Shown here: positions 24,500-33,363 of the stretch, piece by piece
Position numbering within the stretch: the first letter of the stretch is position 1
How the letters are laid out: every line of letters starts with the position of its first letter
Source of the DNA: Streptomyces hygroscopicus
GTDB lineage: Bacteria > Actinomycetota > Actinomycetes > Streptomycetales > Streptomycetaceae
NCBI GenBank assembly: GCA_002021875.1
Contig: CP018627.1
Location: forward strand, 4,216,001-4,280,000
DNA: 64,000 nt
Direction of reading: 5' to 3'
Notes under the pieces: generated by a model
Database searches by the model: none
What the model was told of the DNA's origin: nothing
What the model saw: the letters and a program-made list of their open reading frames with translations, nothing else
Made by a program: the position numbers and the translations under genes

Positions 24500-25948
24500 T
24501 CAGCGCTGGCGGCGCCAGGGGCCGGTGATCGCGAGCATGATGCCCGGCACCTGGATGTTGGCGTACAGCGTCGATCCGTCGGGCGAGAAGACCACACCGG
24601 TGAACTCGCTGAACTCCGGCTCCTCCGCCGTGCCGATGTTCAGGTCGTTGCGCGCGATCGGGTACGTCCGGCCGTCCTCGGTGGCGCCGAAGAGGTGCTG
24701 GATGCCCTCGCCGTCCTCGGCGATGACCAGACCGCCGTACGGCGAGACGGTGATGTTGTCCGGGCCGTCGAAGGCGCCGTCCTTCGACGGGTCCGGGTTG
24801 ACGCCGAGCAGCACCTTGAGGGTGAGGGTGCGGCGCTTGGGGTCGTAGAACCAGACCTGGCCGTCGTGCTGAACCGGGCTCTCCTCACGGGCGAACGAGG
24901 AGACGATGTACGCGCCGCCGTCGGCCCACCACATGCCCTCGAGCTTGCGCGCCCGGGTGATCTCGCCGTCCTTGAACTGCTTGCGCACCGACACGGACTT
25001 CGCGTCGCGGTCCGGCACCGGCGCCCAGTCCACGCCGTAGACCGTGCCGGTCTTGGTGGCGCGGGACAGGTCGTCCACGAAGTTGCCGCCCGAGTCGTAG
25101 CACTTGGGCGCCTGGAGCACGCCCGCGTCGTCCTTGAGCCGGTCGAGCTTGCCGCGGCCGTGCTCGAAGCCGTGCGGCGGCACCCAGCGGTAGAGGAGGC
25201 CGTTCGGGCCGGAGGCGTCCTCGGTGAGGTAGAGGTGGCCGCGCTTGGGGTCCACGACGACGGCCTCGTGGGCGTACCGGCCCAGGGCCTTGATCGGCTT
25301 CGGGTCGCGGTTGGCCTTACGGTCGTGCGGGTCGACCTCGAAGACGTAGCCGTGGTCCTTGGTCATGCCGTGCTGGCCGGCCTTGTCCTCGGTCTCCTCG
25401 CAGGTCAGCCAGGTGCCCCAGGGGGTGCGGCCACCGGCGCAGTTGGTGGCGGTGCCCGCGATGCCGACCCACTCGGTGACGTGGTCGCCGTGCTTGGAGA
25501 CCTCGACGACGGTGCAGCCGCCGGAGGCCGCCGGGTCGTAGACCAGCCCCTCGATCAGCGGGACCGGGTGCGGCCAGTCGCTGCGGGGACCGGCCAGCTC
25601 GTGATTGTTGACCAGCAGCGTCGCCCCGCGCGAGCCCTCGAAGGTGGCGGTGCCGTCGTGGTTGGACGGGGTGGACTCGCCGGACTCCAGCTTCGTCTCA
25701 CCGGTGCGGGTGATGATCTTGTAGCGGAAGCCCTTGGGCAGCGCCAGGATGCCCTTGGGGTCCTCGACGAGCGGACCGTAGCCGAGCGACGCGCCGCCGT
25801 GACCATGGTGGCCCGCGACGCCCGCGTCGGTCGCCTCAGCGGCGAGCGCGCCGGGGGCGGTGGCGAGCACCCCCGCGCTTCCGACCAGGGCGACCCCGGC
25901 CCCGGTGTACGCGGAACGCTTCGCGAAGTCTCTTCGGCTGAGCGGCAT
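24500..25948 (-). CDS. phoX: PhoX-family (DUF839) phosphatase with Tat signal
   Basis: 482-residue secreted phosphatase. The N-terminus PLSRRDFAKRSAYTGAGVAL is a twin-arginine (Tat) signal, with probable cleavage after ALA-A near residue 36. The mature part shows the PhoX pattern: FRYKIITRTGE, VNNHELAGPRSDWPHP, GGRTPWGTWLTCEETED, GRYAHEAVVVDP, YLTEDASGPNG, PDNITVSPYGGLVIAEDG. The Glu/Asp-rich loops bind Fe/Ca in characterised PhoX. A PHO-box-like site lies about 60-75 bp upstream, consistent with PhoP control under phosphate limitation. Confidence 0.9.
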   Translation of the reverse strand: MPLSRRDFAKRSAYTGAGVALVGSAGVLATAPGALAAEATDAGVAGHHGHGGASLGYGPLVEDPKGILALPKGFRYKIITRTGETKLESGESTPSNHDGTATFEGSRGATLLVNNHELAGPRSDWPHPVPLIEGLVYDPAASGGCTVVEVSKHGDHVTEWVGIAGTATNCAGGRTPWGTWLTCEETEDKAGQHGMTKDHGYVFEVDPHDRKANRDPKPIKALGRYAHEAVVVDPKRGHLYLTEDASGPNGLLYRWVPPHGFEHGRGKLDRLKDDAGVLQAPKCYDSGGNFVDDLSRATKTGTVYGVDWAPVPDRDAKSVSVRKQFKDGEITRARKLEGMWWADGGAYIVSSFAREESPVQHDGQVWFYDPKRRTLTLKVLLGVNPDPSKDGAFDGPDNITVSPYGGLVIAEDGEGIQHLFGATEDGRTYPIARNDLNIGTAEEPEFSEFTGVVFSPDGSTLYANIQVPGIMLAITGPWRRQR

Positions 25949-26006
25949 GTCTTCTCCCGAACGCAGGGTGGTGTCCTCCGACTGCGGCCATACGTTCCCG
26001 CCCCCG

Positions 26007-26024
26007 CCCGAACATCAGTTGAAC
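26007..26024 (-). promoter_or_regulatory. PHO-box-like direct repeat upstream of phoX
   Basis: On the minus strand GTTCAAC-TGAT-GTTCGGG repeats a GTTCA-like heptamer at an 11-bp period, the spacing of Streptomyces PHO-box units (consensus GTTCACC). It lies 59-76 bp upstream of the phoX start. Two imperfect units only, so affinity is uncertain. Confidence 0.55.
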
Positions 26025-26346
26025 GGAGCGCGACATCAAGGGACGAATGACCGCCGACCCCTTATACGGAGCGTAGGCCGATACGGCTCTAGACAGCGCT
26101 CAACTTCCCGGCCGGGGGCGCGCCGGTCCCGCGAGCCCCTCGCGGGACCGGCGCCCCGCGAGGGGCCTTCGGCGCGGCGGAGTGGGTGTGCCGCCCGGCG
26201 GCACGCCCGTCCAGCGGGCGGGCGCCCGCACCGGACCGCGACACGCAAGCGCCACGCAGGCCCCGGGACGGGGCCAGCCCCGCCCACGCCCGTGCCCGTG
26301 CCAGGGGGTGCCCGGCGGATCTTTCCCCTCCCCGCCCCTTCCCGAT

Positions 26347-26709
26347 ACCAAGGGCTCCGCCCCTGGACCCCGGGGTCCAGGGGCGGAGCCCCACCACGCG
26401 GCGGAGCCCCACCACGCGGCGGAGCCGCACATCGGTGCCATGGGAAAGCGGGGGGAGCAGCCTGCCCGACCGTTCCCGTCACCAGGGCTCCGCCCCTGGA
26501 CCCCGGTCCGGGGCAGAGCCCCGCCACGCGGCGGAGCCGCACATCGATGCCACGGGAAGGCACGAGGACGCGAGCAGCCTGCCCGACCGCGCCCGTCACC
26601 AGGGCCTCACCCCCCGGACCCCGGGTCCAGGGCAGAGCCCCACCACGCGGCGGAGCCGCACATCGATGCCACGGGAAGGGGCGGGGAGGGGAACAGCCCC
26701 GTCGCGAGC
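26347..26709. repeat. Three tandem ~117-bp intergenic repeats
   Basis: Units at 26347-26480, 26481-26597 and 26598-26709 share the order CACCAGGGCT, a GC palindrome, CACGCGGCGGAGCCGCACAT, CGATGCCACGGGAAG, and AGCAGCCTGCCCGACC. Unit 1 is longer because CGGAGCCCCACCACGCGG is duplicated. Each unit holds a GGACCCC...GGGTCC hairpin. No gene is supported, although several frames stay open because of the base composition. Confidence 0.85.
26352..26391. terminator. Perfect 40-bp palindrome, possible terminator
   Basis: Two 20-bp arms (GGGCTCCGCCCCTGGACCCC and its complement) meet without a spacer. It lies downstream of the acidic-protein gene that ends at 27089 and upstream of phoX, so it could stop read-through toward phoX. 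It is part of repeat unit 1. Confidence 0.55.
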
Positions 26710-26843
26710 GGCACGATCCGGCGGATATCCCTGAGCGGGGCCACCCGCACGGCGGAGGTCGCGAGACGCCCCGGCGGTACGCCCGTGGGTGTTGTGAGGC
26801 GCAGTGCGCGGGTGTGGGGCGCTTCTGCCGTCCGGGGTCCGGG

Positions 26844-26907
26844 GTGTCGGGGGCCCGGGGTGTCGGGGGCACGGAGTGTCGGGGGCACGGAGTGTCGGGG
26901 GCACGGG
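26844..26907. repeat. 16-bp tandem repeat, four copies
   Basis: GTGTCGGGGGCACGGA repeats exactly or with one to three changes at 26844, 26860, 26876 and 26892. The rest of 26708-27088 is non-coding and GC-rich, with scattered CGCCACGGGCCG motifs. Confidence 0.85.
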
Positions 26908-27088
26908 CGGCACCGGGCCGGGCGGGCGGGCGTTCCGCGAAGACGCCACGGGGTCGGCCCGGACCGCATTGAACCCGCGCCACGGGCCGATCCGGGCCAC
27001 AGTGAAGCCGCGCCACGGGCCGGGTCGGCCCGGGCCGCGGCGGGCCCGCGTCACGGGTCGGCCACGGCCGCGGTGAGCCCCGCTGCGG

Positions 27089-28657
27089 CTACGCCCTTGA
27101 GCGGGCCTTGAAGGCGGCCTTACGGGCCTCCTTGGCGGCCTGCTTGTCCGGGTGCAGTCGGCCCATCGCCTCCAGCACCTCCGCAGTCGCCGGGTGGTCC
27201 ACCCGCCAGGCCGAGTCGAAGAAGCTCCCGGACTGGTCGACCAGGCCGCGCACCAGATCCCGCAGCTCCGCCGAGTCGCCCTCGGTGGCGAGCTGGGCCG
27301 CGAGGGTGTCCACGGTCAGCCAGAAGACCATCGCCTCCGACGGCTCCGGGACGCCCGCCACCTCGTGCTCGGCCAGCCAGACCCGGGCCAGTCCGCCCAG
27401 GTGGCGGTCGTCGAGTACCTCGCGCAGCGCGGGCTCGGCCTCGGTTCCGACCAGCGAGAGGGTCTGCTGGCAGGTGAGGCGGCGCAGCGGTGCGCCCTCG
27501 TCGTCGCCGCGCGCGGCGGCCAGCAGCTCGCGGGCGGCCTCCTCGGGCGTACGGCGGGCCAGCCACTGCTCGGCCTCGGCCTGCGCGGCGGGCTCGGGGT
27601 GGCCGGGGAGGGCGTCCAGCAGGATGTCGGCGCCCTTGTCGGCCAGGTCGCCGACGGCCGGGGCGTCGATGCCCGCCTCGATCATCCGGGCCCGTACGGC
27701 GTAGACGCCGAGCGGGGTGAGCCGCACCATGCCGTAGCGGGAGACGTCCTCGTCCTCGAGCTCCTCGGCCGTCTCGGGCTCCTGGATCCGGCCCTCGCCG
27801 TCGACCTCCTGGATCAGCGCCTCGTCCACCGGCTGGTAGTCGATGAGGCCGGTCGGGGCGAGCAGCCGGAACTGGTCGTCCAGCCGCACCATCGCCTCGG
27901 AGACCTCTTCGAGGATGTCGTCGGTGGGCTCGTCCATGTCCTCGGGGACGATCATGGAGGCGACCAGCGCGGGCAGCGGTACGGAGGCCGCGGCGGCCTC
28001 CTCGTCCAGGGCGGTCAGCAGATAGAGGTTGCCCAGCACCCCGTCGAGGAACTCGGCCTCCTCCTCCGGGTTCCAGTCGATCGCGTCGAGGTCGAGCTCA
28101 CCGCCCTCGCTGATCTGGGCGGCGATGTCGCCCAGGTCGGGGGCGGCGGCGTCGGCCAGCACCGTCTCGAAGCCGTCGAGCCAGATGTCCAGGATGTCGC
28201 GGGGGCCGCCCTCGGTGATCAGCCGCAGCTCCTCGCCGCTGATCGCGAGGGCGGAGAACTCGTCCCCGAGCGGCGCCTCGCCGTCCGCACGGTCGCCGTC
28301 ACCCTTACCGTCGCCATCGCCGTCGTCATCGCCGTCGTCATCGGGCCGCGCGGCCGCCTCGGCGCCCGACGCCTCCTCGGACTCGTCGATCTCGACCAGC
28401 CCGGTGTCGACGGCGAGCTGCCACGCCTGCGCCGTGTGCTCGGGCCCGTCCTCGTCCCCCGCGAGCCCCAGCAGCTCGATCGCCGCCCGCAGCTCGCCCT
28501 CCGGCAGCACCCCGCCCGACGCCACCGGCTTCCCCGGCTCGGCCCAGCGGGCGAGCCGGACCGCGCGGGCGAGGAGCGGCGCGGCGAGTGCGTCCCGCGC
28601 GAGTTCCGCGTCGGTGCGAAGCCGCACGGGCGGCATGGTGGGGCGCTCTTCTGGCAT
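27089..28657 (-). CDS. Conserved acidic protein of unknown function
   Basis: 522-residue, strongly acidic cytoplasmic protein I cannot assign. The N-terminal third has RLARWAEPGKPV and an interrupted Asp/Gly run (DDDGDDDGDGDGKGDGD) near residue 105. The middle contains GGPRDILDIWLDGFETVLAD and a winged-helix-like MVRLTPLGVYAVRARMIEAG. The C-terminal part has HEAT-like helices (LRRLTCQQTLSLVGTEAEPA, LARVWLAEHEV) and a basic tail (KQAAKEARKAAFKARSRA). The layout resembles conserved streptomycete proteins annotated as hypothetical. Two ATGs (28657, 28636) are possible starts. Confidence 0.85.
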   Translation of the reverse strand: MPEERPTMPPVRLRTDAELARDALAAPLLARAVRLARWAEPGKPVASGGVLPEGELRAAIELLGLAGDEDGPEHTAQAWQLAVDTGLVEIDESEEASGAEAAARPDDDGDDDGDGDGKGDGDRADGEAPLGDEFSALAISGEELRLITEGGPRDILDIWLDGFETVLADAAAPDLGDIAAQISEGGELDLDAIDWNPEEEAEFLDGVLGNLYLLTALDEEAAAASVPLPALVASMIVPEDMDEPTDDILEEVSEAMVRLDDQFRLLAPTGLIDYQPVDEALIQEVDGEGRIQEPETAEELEDEDVSRYGMVRLTPLGVYAVRARMIEAGIDAPAVGDLADKGADILLDALPGHPEPAAQAEAEQWLARRTPEEAARELLAAARGDDEGAPLRRLTCQQTLSLVGTEAEPALREVLDDRHLGGLARVWLAEHEVAGVPEPSEAMVFWLTVDTLAAQLATEGDSAELRDLVRGLVDQSGSFFDSAWRVDHPATAEVLEAMGRLHPDKQAAKEARKAAFKARSRA

Positions 28658-29091
28658 GGGCGGACGTCACTCCTCGGGGCGCGGAAGTCGCGGGGGCTGT
28701 GGGGCTATGGAGCTATGCGGGGGCTATGGAGCTATGAGGCTACGGTTCTCGGGACCCCGCTGTGGAGCCATGGGGGTACGGATATGCGGGTGTACGGGCA
28801 CGGGCGCCACGGCACGGCCCGGACCCCAGCGTAGACGGAACGGGAGGGCACTTTCGTCCCGATGTGGTCCCGCGCCCGGTCCCGCACCGCGGCAGGCGGT
28901 GAATTCGGCCGGCGGGCTCCGGGAACCGGCCGGGGCGAGGGGGTGGGCGGCGCCGCCTCGTTCATGTCTCCGCCCCGCTGCCGCCATCCGCAAGCCACCC
29001 GTCCTGTCTTGACAACTTCAGCGCCCAGGAAAGAGATTGACGCGCGTAGAGGCGATTTCCTCGCCGTTCACTCCTTTCGGAGGCCACCACC
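28658..29091. other. 434-bp intergenic region with short repeats and nuclease promoter
   Basis: No gene is supported. GGGGCTATGGAGCTATG occurs at 28701-28717 and 28720-28736 (19-bp period). Near the right end, TTGACA (29009-29014) is a good -35 element for the secreted nuclease gene, and TTTCGGAGG precedes its ATG. Confidence 0.6.
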
Positions 29092-30918
29092 ATGTCCCTT
29101 CGCGCACCGCGCGGACCCGTCGCCGTCACCGCCGTCGCCGCCTCCGCCCTCGCGGCCGGGCTGCTCGTCGTGCCCTCGTCGGCCTCCGCCGCCGAGATCC
29201 GCATCCATGACATCCAGGGCAGCACCCGGATATCCCCGCTCGCCGGACAGCAGGTGACCGAGGTCCCCGGCACGGTCACGGCGATACGCGCCTTCGGCTC
29301 GTCGCGCGGCTTCTGGATCCAGGACACCGAGCCCGACCGGGACGCGGCCACCAGCGAGGCGATCTTCGTCTTCACCGGATCGACCACGCCCTCGGTCGCC
29401 GTGGGCGACTCGCTGCTGGTCTCCGGGACGGTGTCCGAGTACTACCCGGGCGGCAAGGACGCCGGTCTGCAGTCGCTCACCGAGATCTCCAAGGCCACCT
29501 GGACGGTCCGGTCCTCCGGCAACGCACTGCCCGCCGCGTACCGGCTCAACCCCGCCACGATCCCCGACCGCTACACCCCGGACGCGGGCGGCGACTCCAT
29601 CGAGGGGCTGACGCTGCGGCCGGGCTCGTACGCCCTGGACCGCTACGAGTCGCTGGAGGGCATGCGGGTCTCGGTCGAGAACGCCCCCGTGGTCGGCGCG
29701 ACCAACACCTACAAGGAGCTGTGGGTCACCGCCGAGCCCCGCCACCAGCGGACCGAGCGCGGCGGCGCCCTCTACGGCTCGTACCGCGACCCGAACGCGG
29801 GCCGGGTGAAGGTGCTCTCCCTCCTCCCCTACGCCGAGCACCCCTTCCCCGTCGCGGACGTCGGCGACGCGCTGACCGGCACCACGGCCGGGCCGCTGGA
29901 CTACGACAACTTCGGCGGCTACACGCTCGCCGCCACCACGATGGGCGACCTGGCCGACCACGGCCCGAAGCGGGAGACCACCCGCAAGCAGAAGGCGGAC
30001 GAACTCTCCATCGCCACCTACAACGTGGAGAACCTCTCCCCCAAGACCGCCCAGTCGAAGTTCGACCGGCTGGCCACCGGGCTGGTGGAGCACCTCGCCT
30101 CGCCGGACATCGTCGCGCTGGAGGAGGTCCAGGACGACAACGGCGCCACGAACGACTCGGTGGTGGGTGCCGACGCCACGCTGACGAAGCTCACCGACGC
30201 GATCAAGGCGGCGGGCGGTCCCTCGTACGAGTGGCGCCAGATCAATCCGGTTGACGACCAGGACGGCGGCGAGCCGGGCGGCAACATCCGGGTGGCGTTC
30301 CTCTACAACCCGGAGCGGGTCTCCTTCACCGACATCCCCGGCGGCGACTCCACCACCCCGGTGACGGTCGAGAAGAAGGGCGGCAAGGCCACGCTGTCGG
30401 CCTCCCCCGGACGTATCGACCCGGCGAACGGCGTCTGGAAGGACAGCCGCAAGCCGCTGGTCGGGCAGTTCTCCTTCCAGGGCCGCCCGGTGTTCGTGGT
30501 CGCGAACCACTTCAACTCCAAGGGCGGCGACCAGGGCCTGGACAGCCGCTTCCAGCCCCCGGCCCGCTCCTCGGAAACCCAGCGCACCGGACAGGCCAAG
30601 ACCGTCAACACCTTCGTCAAGGCGCTGCTGAACGCCGACCCGAAGGCCGCGGTGGTCGTCGCGGGCGACCTCAACGACTACCAGTTCTCGCCCGCGCTGG
30701 CCGACCTCACCAAGGGCGGTGTGCTGACGGACCTGGTGACCCGGCTGCCGAAGGACGAGCGCTACGGCTATGTCTACAACGGCAATTCGCAGGTGCTGGA
30801 CCACATCCTGACCAGCCGCGCGCTGCGCCGTGCCGACTACGACATCGTGCACATCAACGCCGAGTTCGCGGACCAGTCCAGCGACCACGACCCGCAGGTG
30901 GTGCGGGTCCGCCCCTGA
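29092..30918 (+). CDS. Secreted endonuclease/exonuclease/phosphatase-family nuclease
   Basis: 608-residue predicted extracellular DNase/phosphodiesterase. A signal peptide (VAVTAVAASALAAGLLVVP, cut near ASA-A at residue 34) is followed by an OB-fold-like domain (about 35-135, IRIHDIQGSTRISPLAGQ) as in ExeM/YhcR-type nucleases. The C-terminal EEP domain (about 303-608) holds the metal and catalytic motifs ATYNVENL, VALEEVQDD, ANHFNSKGGDQG, VVAGDLNDYQFSP and SSDHDPQVVRV. There is no membrane anchor. Probable role: phosphate or nucleotide scavenging, or DNA turnover outside the cell. Confidence 0.92.
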   Translation: MSLRAPRGPVAVTAVAASALAAGLLVVPSSASAAEIRIHDIQGSTRISPLAGQQVTEVPGTVTAIRAFGSSRGFWIQDTEPDRDAATSEAIFVFTGSTTPSVAVGDSLLVSGTVSEYYPGGKDAGLQSLTEISKATWTVRSSGNALPAAYRLNPATIPDRYTPDAGGDSIEGLTLRPGSYALDRYESLEGMRVSVENAPVVGATNTYKELWVTAEPRHQRTERGGALYGSYRDPNAGRVKVLSLLPYAEHPFPVADVGDALTGTTAGPLDYDNFGGYTLAATTMGDLADHGPKRETTRKQKADELSIATYNVENLSPKTAQSKFDRLATGLVEHLASPDIVALEEVQDDNGATNDSVVGADATLTKLTDAIKAAGGPSYEWRQINPVDDQDGGEPGGNIRVAFLYNPERVSFTDIPGGDSTTPVTVEKKGGKATLSASPGRIDPANGVWKDSRKPLVGQFSFQGRPVFVVANHFNSKGGDQGLDSRFQPPARSSETQRTGQAKTVNTFVKALLNADPKAAVVVAGDLNDYQFSPALADLTKGGVLTDLVTRLPKDERYGYVYNGNSQVLDHILTSRALRRADYDIVHINAEFADQSSDHDPQVVRVRP

Positions 30919-30933
30919 GAAAACCCTTCCGGG

Positions 30934-30961
30934 GGTGCGGGGGCCGTGCTGCCCCCGCACC
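30934..30961. terminator. Bidirectional terminator between nuclease and dapD
   Basis: GGTGCGGGGGC / GCCCCCGCACC, 11-bp arms with a 6-nt loop, between convergent stops at 30918 and 30996. Confidence 0.8.
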
Positions 30962-30995
30962 TCCGGGCGCGGCGCGAAACCCCGCGCGCCAGAAC

Positions 30996-31985
30996 TCAGT
31001 TGTGGCTGTGCAGCGCCTCGTTCAGCCCGCCCCAGGAACCGGTGCGGGGCAGCGCCTCGACCGCGCCGGTGATGGAGTTGCGGCGGAAGAGGAGGTTGTC
31101 GGCGCCGGAGAGCTCCAGGGCCTTGGCGATCTTGCCGTCCGGGAGGGTGACGCGGGTGCCCGCCGTCACATACAGCCCCGCCTCGACGATGCAGTCGTCG
31201 CCGAGCGGGATGCCCAGGCCCGCCTCGGCGCCGAGCAGGCAGCGCTCGCCGATGGTGATCGTCTGCTTGCCGCCGCCGGAGAGAGTGCCCATGATCGAGG
31301 CGCCGCCGCCGATGTCGGAGCCGTCGCCGACCACGACGCCCGCGCTGATCCGGCCCTCGACCATGGAGGTGCCCAGCGTGCCCGCGTTGAAGTTGACGAA
31401 GCCCTCGTGCATGACCGTGGTCCCGGGGGCGAGGTGCGCGCCGAGGCGGACCCGGTCGGCGTCGCCGATGCGGACGCCGGCGGGGACGACGTAGTCGGTC
31501 ATCCGGGGGAACTTGTCGACACTGGTCACCGACAGGTGCAGCCCCTCGGCGCGGGCGGCGAGCCGGGCCCGCTCGACCTGGTCGGCGGCGACGGGGCCGA
31601 GCGAGGTCCAGGCGACGTTGGCGAGCAGGCCGAACTGACCGTCCAGGCTCAGGCCGTGCGGCTTGACCAGCCGGTGGCTGAGCAGATGCAGCCGCAGATA
31701 GACGTCGTGCGCGTCCAGCGGCTTCTCGTCGAGCGAGGCGATGACCGTGCGGACGGCGACGACCTCGACGCCGCGCCGGGGGTCCGGCCCGACCGCCTTG
31801 AGGGCGGTCTCGCCCAGCAGCTGCGCGGTCCGCTCGGCGTCGAGCCGCTCGGTCCCGGCCGGGCCGGGCTCGGCGGCCAGCTCGGGGGCCGGGAACCAGG
31901 TGTCCAGAACGGTGCCGTCCTCGGTGAGGGTGGCGAGACCGGCGGCGACGGCGCCGGTGGGGGCGGTGGTGGATGCATCGGTCAT
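30996..31985 (-). CDS. dapD: Tetrahydrodipicolinate N-succinyltransferase (DapD)
   Basis: Acyltransferase of the succinylase branch of diaminopimelate/lysine synthesis. 329 residues. The N-terminal domain contains [20 protein letters not shown]; the left-handed beta-helix is built of hexapeptide repeats ([75 protein letters not shown]). This is the actinobacterial DapD type. The ATG at 31985 is preferred to an upstream in-frame ATG that would add a Pro-rich leader. Confidence 0.94.
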   Translation of the reverse strand: MTDASTTAPTGAVAAGLATLTEDGTVLDTWFPAPELAAEPGPAGTERLDAERTAQLLGETALKAVGPDPRRGVEVVAVRTVIASLDEKPLDAHDVYLRLHLLSHRLVKPHGLSLDGQFGLLANVAWTSLGPVAADQVERARLAARAEGLHLSVTSVDKFPRMTDYVVPAGVRIGDADRVRLGAHLAPGTTVMHEGFVNFNAGTLGTSMVEGRISAGVVVGDGSDIGGGASIMGTLSGGGKQTITIGERCLLGAEAGLGIPLGDDCIVEAGLYVTAGTRVTLPDGKIAKALELSGADNLLFRRNSITGAVEALPRTGSWGGLNEALHSHN

Positions 31986-32009
31986 GGTCAGAACGCTAGC
32001 CGGAGGCGG

Positions 32010-32370
32010 GGCCGGGAGGCGAACCGGTCTCATCGACCGGTCCCGGGGCGGCCCGTCACGCGGCCTCAGCGACCCGTCCCGGACAGCCCGTCACGCGGCC
32101 TCAGCAGCCGGTCCCGGCAGGGCCCGTCGTGCCGTCTCATCGGCCGATCCCGGCGCGGCCCGCCGTACGGCCTCAGCGACCCGTCCCGGAGCGGCCCGTC
32201 ACGCGGCCTCAGCGACCCGTCCCGGACAGCCCGTCACGCGGCCTCAGCAGCCGGTCCCGGCAGGGCCCGTCGTGCCGTCTCATCGGCCGATCCCGGCGCG
32301 GCCCGCCGTACGGCCTCAGCGACCCGTCCCGGCGCGGCCCGTCATGCGACCTCAGCGAGCGGTCCGGGGC
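32010..32370. repeat. 36-bp minisatellite (about ten copies) with a 143-bp exact duplication
   Basis: The unit GCCTCAGCGACCCGTCCCGG plus about 16 bp (ending GGCCCGTCACGCG) repeats at a ~36-bp period between dapD and the TetR stop. Positions 32051-32193 recur as 32194-32336, a 143-bp higher-order duplication of four units. The array reaches to or slightly into the last codons of the TetR gene. Spacing is uniform with no unique spacers, so it is not CRISPR. Confidence 0.9.
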
Positions 32371-32927
32371 ACCCCGCCATCGCCGTCTCCGCCCATGATC
32401 CGCGCCAGCGCCGCGTGGGTGCCCTCCCGGTCGTACGGGCGGTCCGCCAGCAGCACCTGCAGGGTCAGCCCGTCGATCAGAGCCACCACCGCGCGCGCCG
32501 TGGCCGCGTCGCGCACCAGTCGCGTCAGCATCCGGGCCATCTCGTCCAGGCACTCGGCGGCGAGCGGCCGGAGCCCCGCATGGCGCAGCGCGGCGAAGTA
32601 CAGCTCGTACTCCAGCTCCATCCGCGCCCGGTCGCCCGTGAGCTGCTCCCCCAGCCACCGGGCCAGCTCGTCGGCGGGCGGCGCGGCCGGATCGACGCCC
32701 TCCACCCAGCTCTCCACCTCCGCCAGCCACTCCGCGTTGATCTGGCGGAGGGCCGCGACCAGCAGATCGTCGAGGGTCGCGAAGTGGTATGTCGTCGAGC
32801 CCAGCGGCACATCGGCCGCGGCGGCCACGGCCCGGTGGCTGAGCCCCGCGATGCCGCGCTCGCGGACCACGGCGGCCGCGGCGTCGATGATCCGCTGGCG
32901 CCGCTCGGGGTCGTAGCGGCGGCCCAT
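32352..32927 (-). CDS. TetR-family regulator of SMR efflux operon
   Basis: 191-residue regulator: HTH RIIDAAAAVVRERGIAGLSH then RAVAAAADVPLGSTTYHFAT, and a C-terminal domain with YELYFAALRHAGLRP resembling TetR_C_6-type ligand domains. ATG 32927 touches the stop of the upstream SMR gene (TGATG), so it is coupled to the pump. The C-terminal codons border the minisatellite, so its last residues may vary between strains. Confidence 0.9.
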   Translation of the reverse strand: MGRRYDPERRQRIIDAAAAVVRERGIAGLSHRAVAAAADVPLGSTTYHFATLDDLLVAALRQINAEWLAEVESWVEGVDPAAPPADELARWLGEQLTGDRARMELEYELYFAALRHAGLRPLAAECLDEMARMLTRLVRDAATARAVVALIDGLTLQVLLADRPYDREGTHAALARIMGGDGDGGVPRTAR

Positions 32928-33247
32928 CAGTGGGCGCCGTTCAGATTGAGCACCACCACCCCGGCGATGACCAGCAGCACGCCGAGCACCTTGGCGGCGG
33001 TCATCGCCTCCCCCAGGAAGAGCATGCCGATCGCGGCGATGACGGCGGTCCCGGCCCCGGCCCATATGGCGTACGCGGTGCTGACGGAGATGGACTTGAG
33101 CGTGTGCGCGAGCAGCACGAAGGACAGCAGGTAGCCCACGCCCGTGGCCAGCGAGGGCCAGAGCCTGCTGAAGCCTTCGCTGTACTTCATCGAGGTGGTC
33201 GCCAGGATCTCGGCCAGGATGGCCCCGGAGAGCGTCACATATGCCAT
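32927..33247 (-). CDS. Small multidrug resistance (SMR) efflux protein
   Basis: 106-residue, four-helix proton-coupled exporter of cationic drugs (EmrE/QacC family). It starts MAYVTLSGAILAEILATTSM with the essential membrane Glu (Glu13 in ILAEILAT), followed by KYSEGFSRLWPSL, AYAIWAGAGTA (the YAIWAG signature) and a last helix VLGVLLVIAGVVVLNL. It functions as a dimer and is co-transcribed with a TetR regulator. The upstream in-frame ATG is less likely because it sits in the operator. Confidence 0.94.
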   Translation of the reverse strand: MAYVTLSGAILAEILATTSMKYSEGFSRLWPSLATGVGYLLSFVLLAHTLKSISVSTAYAIWAGAGTAVIAAIGMLFLGEAMTAAKVLGVLLVIAGVVVLNLNGAH

Positions 33248-33249
33248 GC

Positions 33250-33283
33250 GTACAAGTGTACACAACGATGCGTACGGCCGTAC
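33250..33283. promoter_or_regulatory. Tandem operator of SMR/TetR operon
   Basis: GTACA-AG-TGTAC (33250-33261) and the perfect palindrome GTACGGCCGTAC (33272-33283), both introduced by ATGC, sit just upstream of the SMR start. They fit autoregulation by the operon's TetR protein. Confidence 0.65.
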
Positions 33284-33305
33284 ATAACCAGGTGCCCCGG
33301 AACAT

Positions 33306-33343
33306 GAGAGCGGCCCCCGCGCCGAAGCGCGGGGGCCGCTCTC
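33306..33343 (-). terminator. Terminator of the suf operon
   Basis: Perfect 16-bp arms GAGAGCGGCCCCCGCG and complement with a 6-nt loop (CCGAAG), 20 bp after the last suf gene. It separates the suf operon from the SMR promoter. Confidence 0.85.
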
Positions 33344-33363
33344 AAAGCCCAGGAGGCGAGACG

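Noticed and set aside
26182..27111. Several long open frames in the repeat island
   Set aside because: They consist of repeat-derived Pro/Gly/Arg text, lack ribosome sites and exist on both strands at once.
32010..32370. Possible CRISPR array in the 36-bp repeats
   Set aside because: Repeats are directly abutting with no unique spacers and no cas genes nearby; it is a minisatellite.
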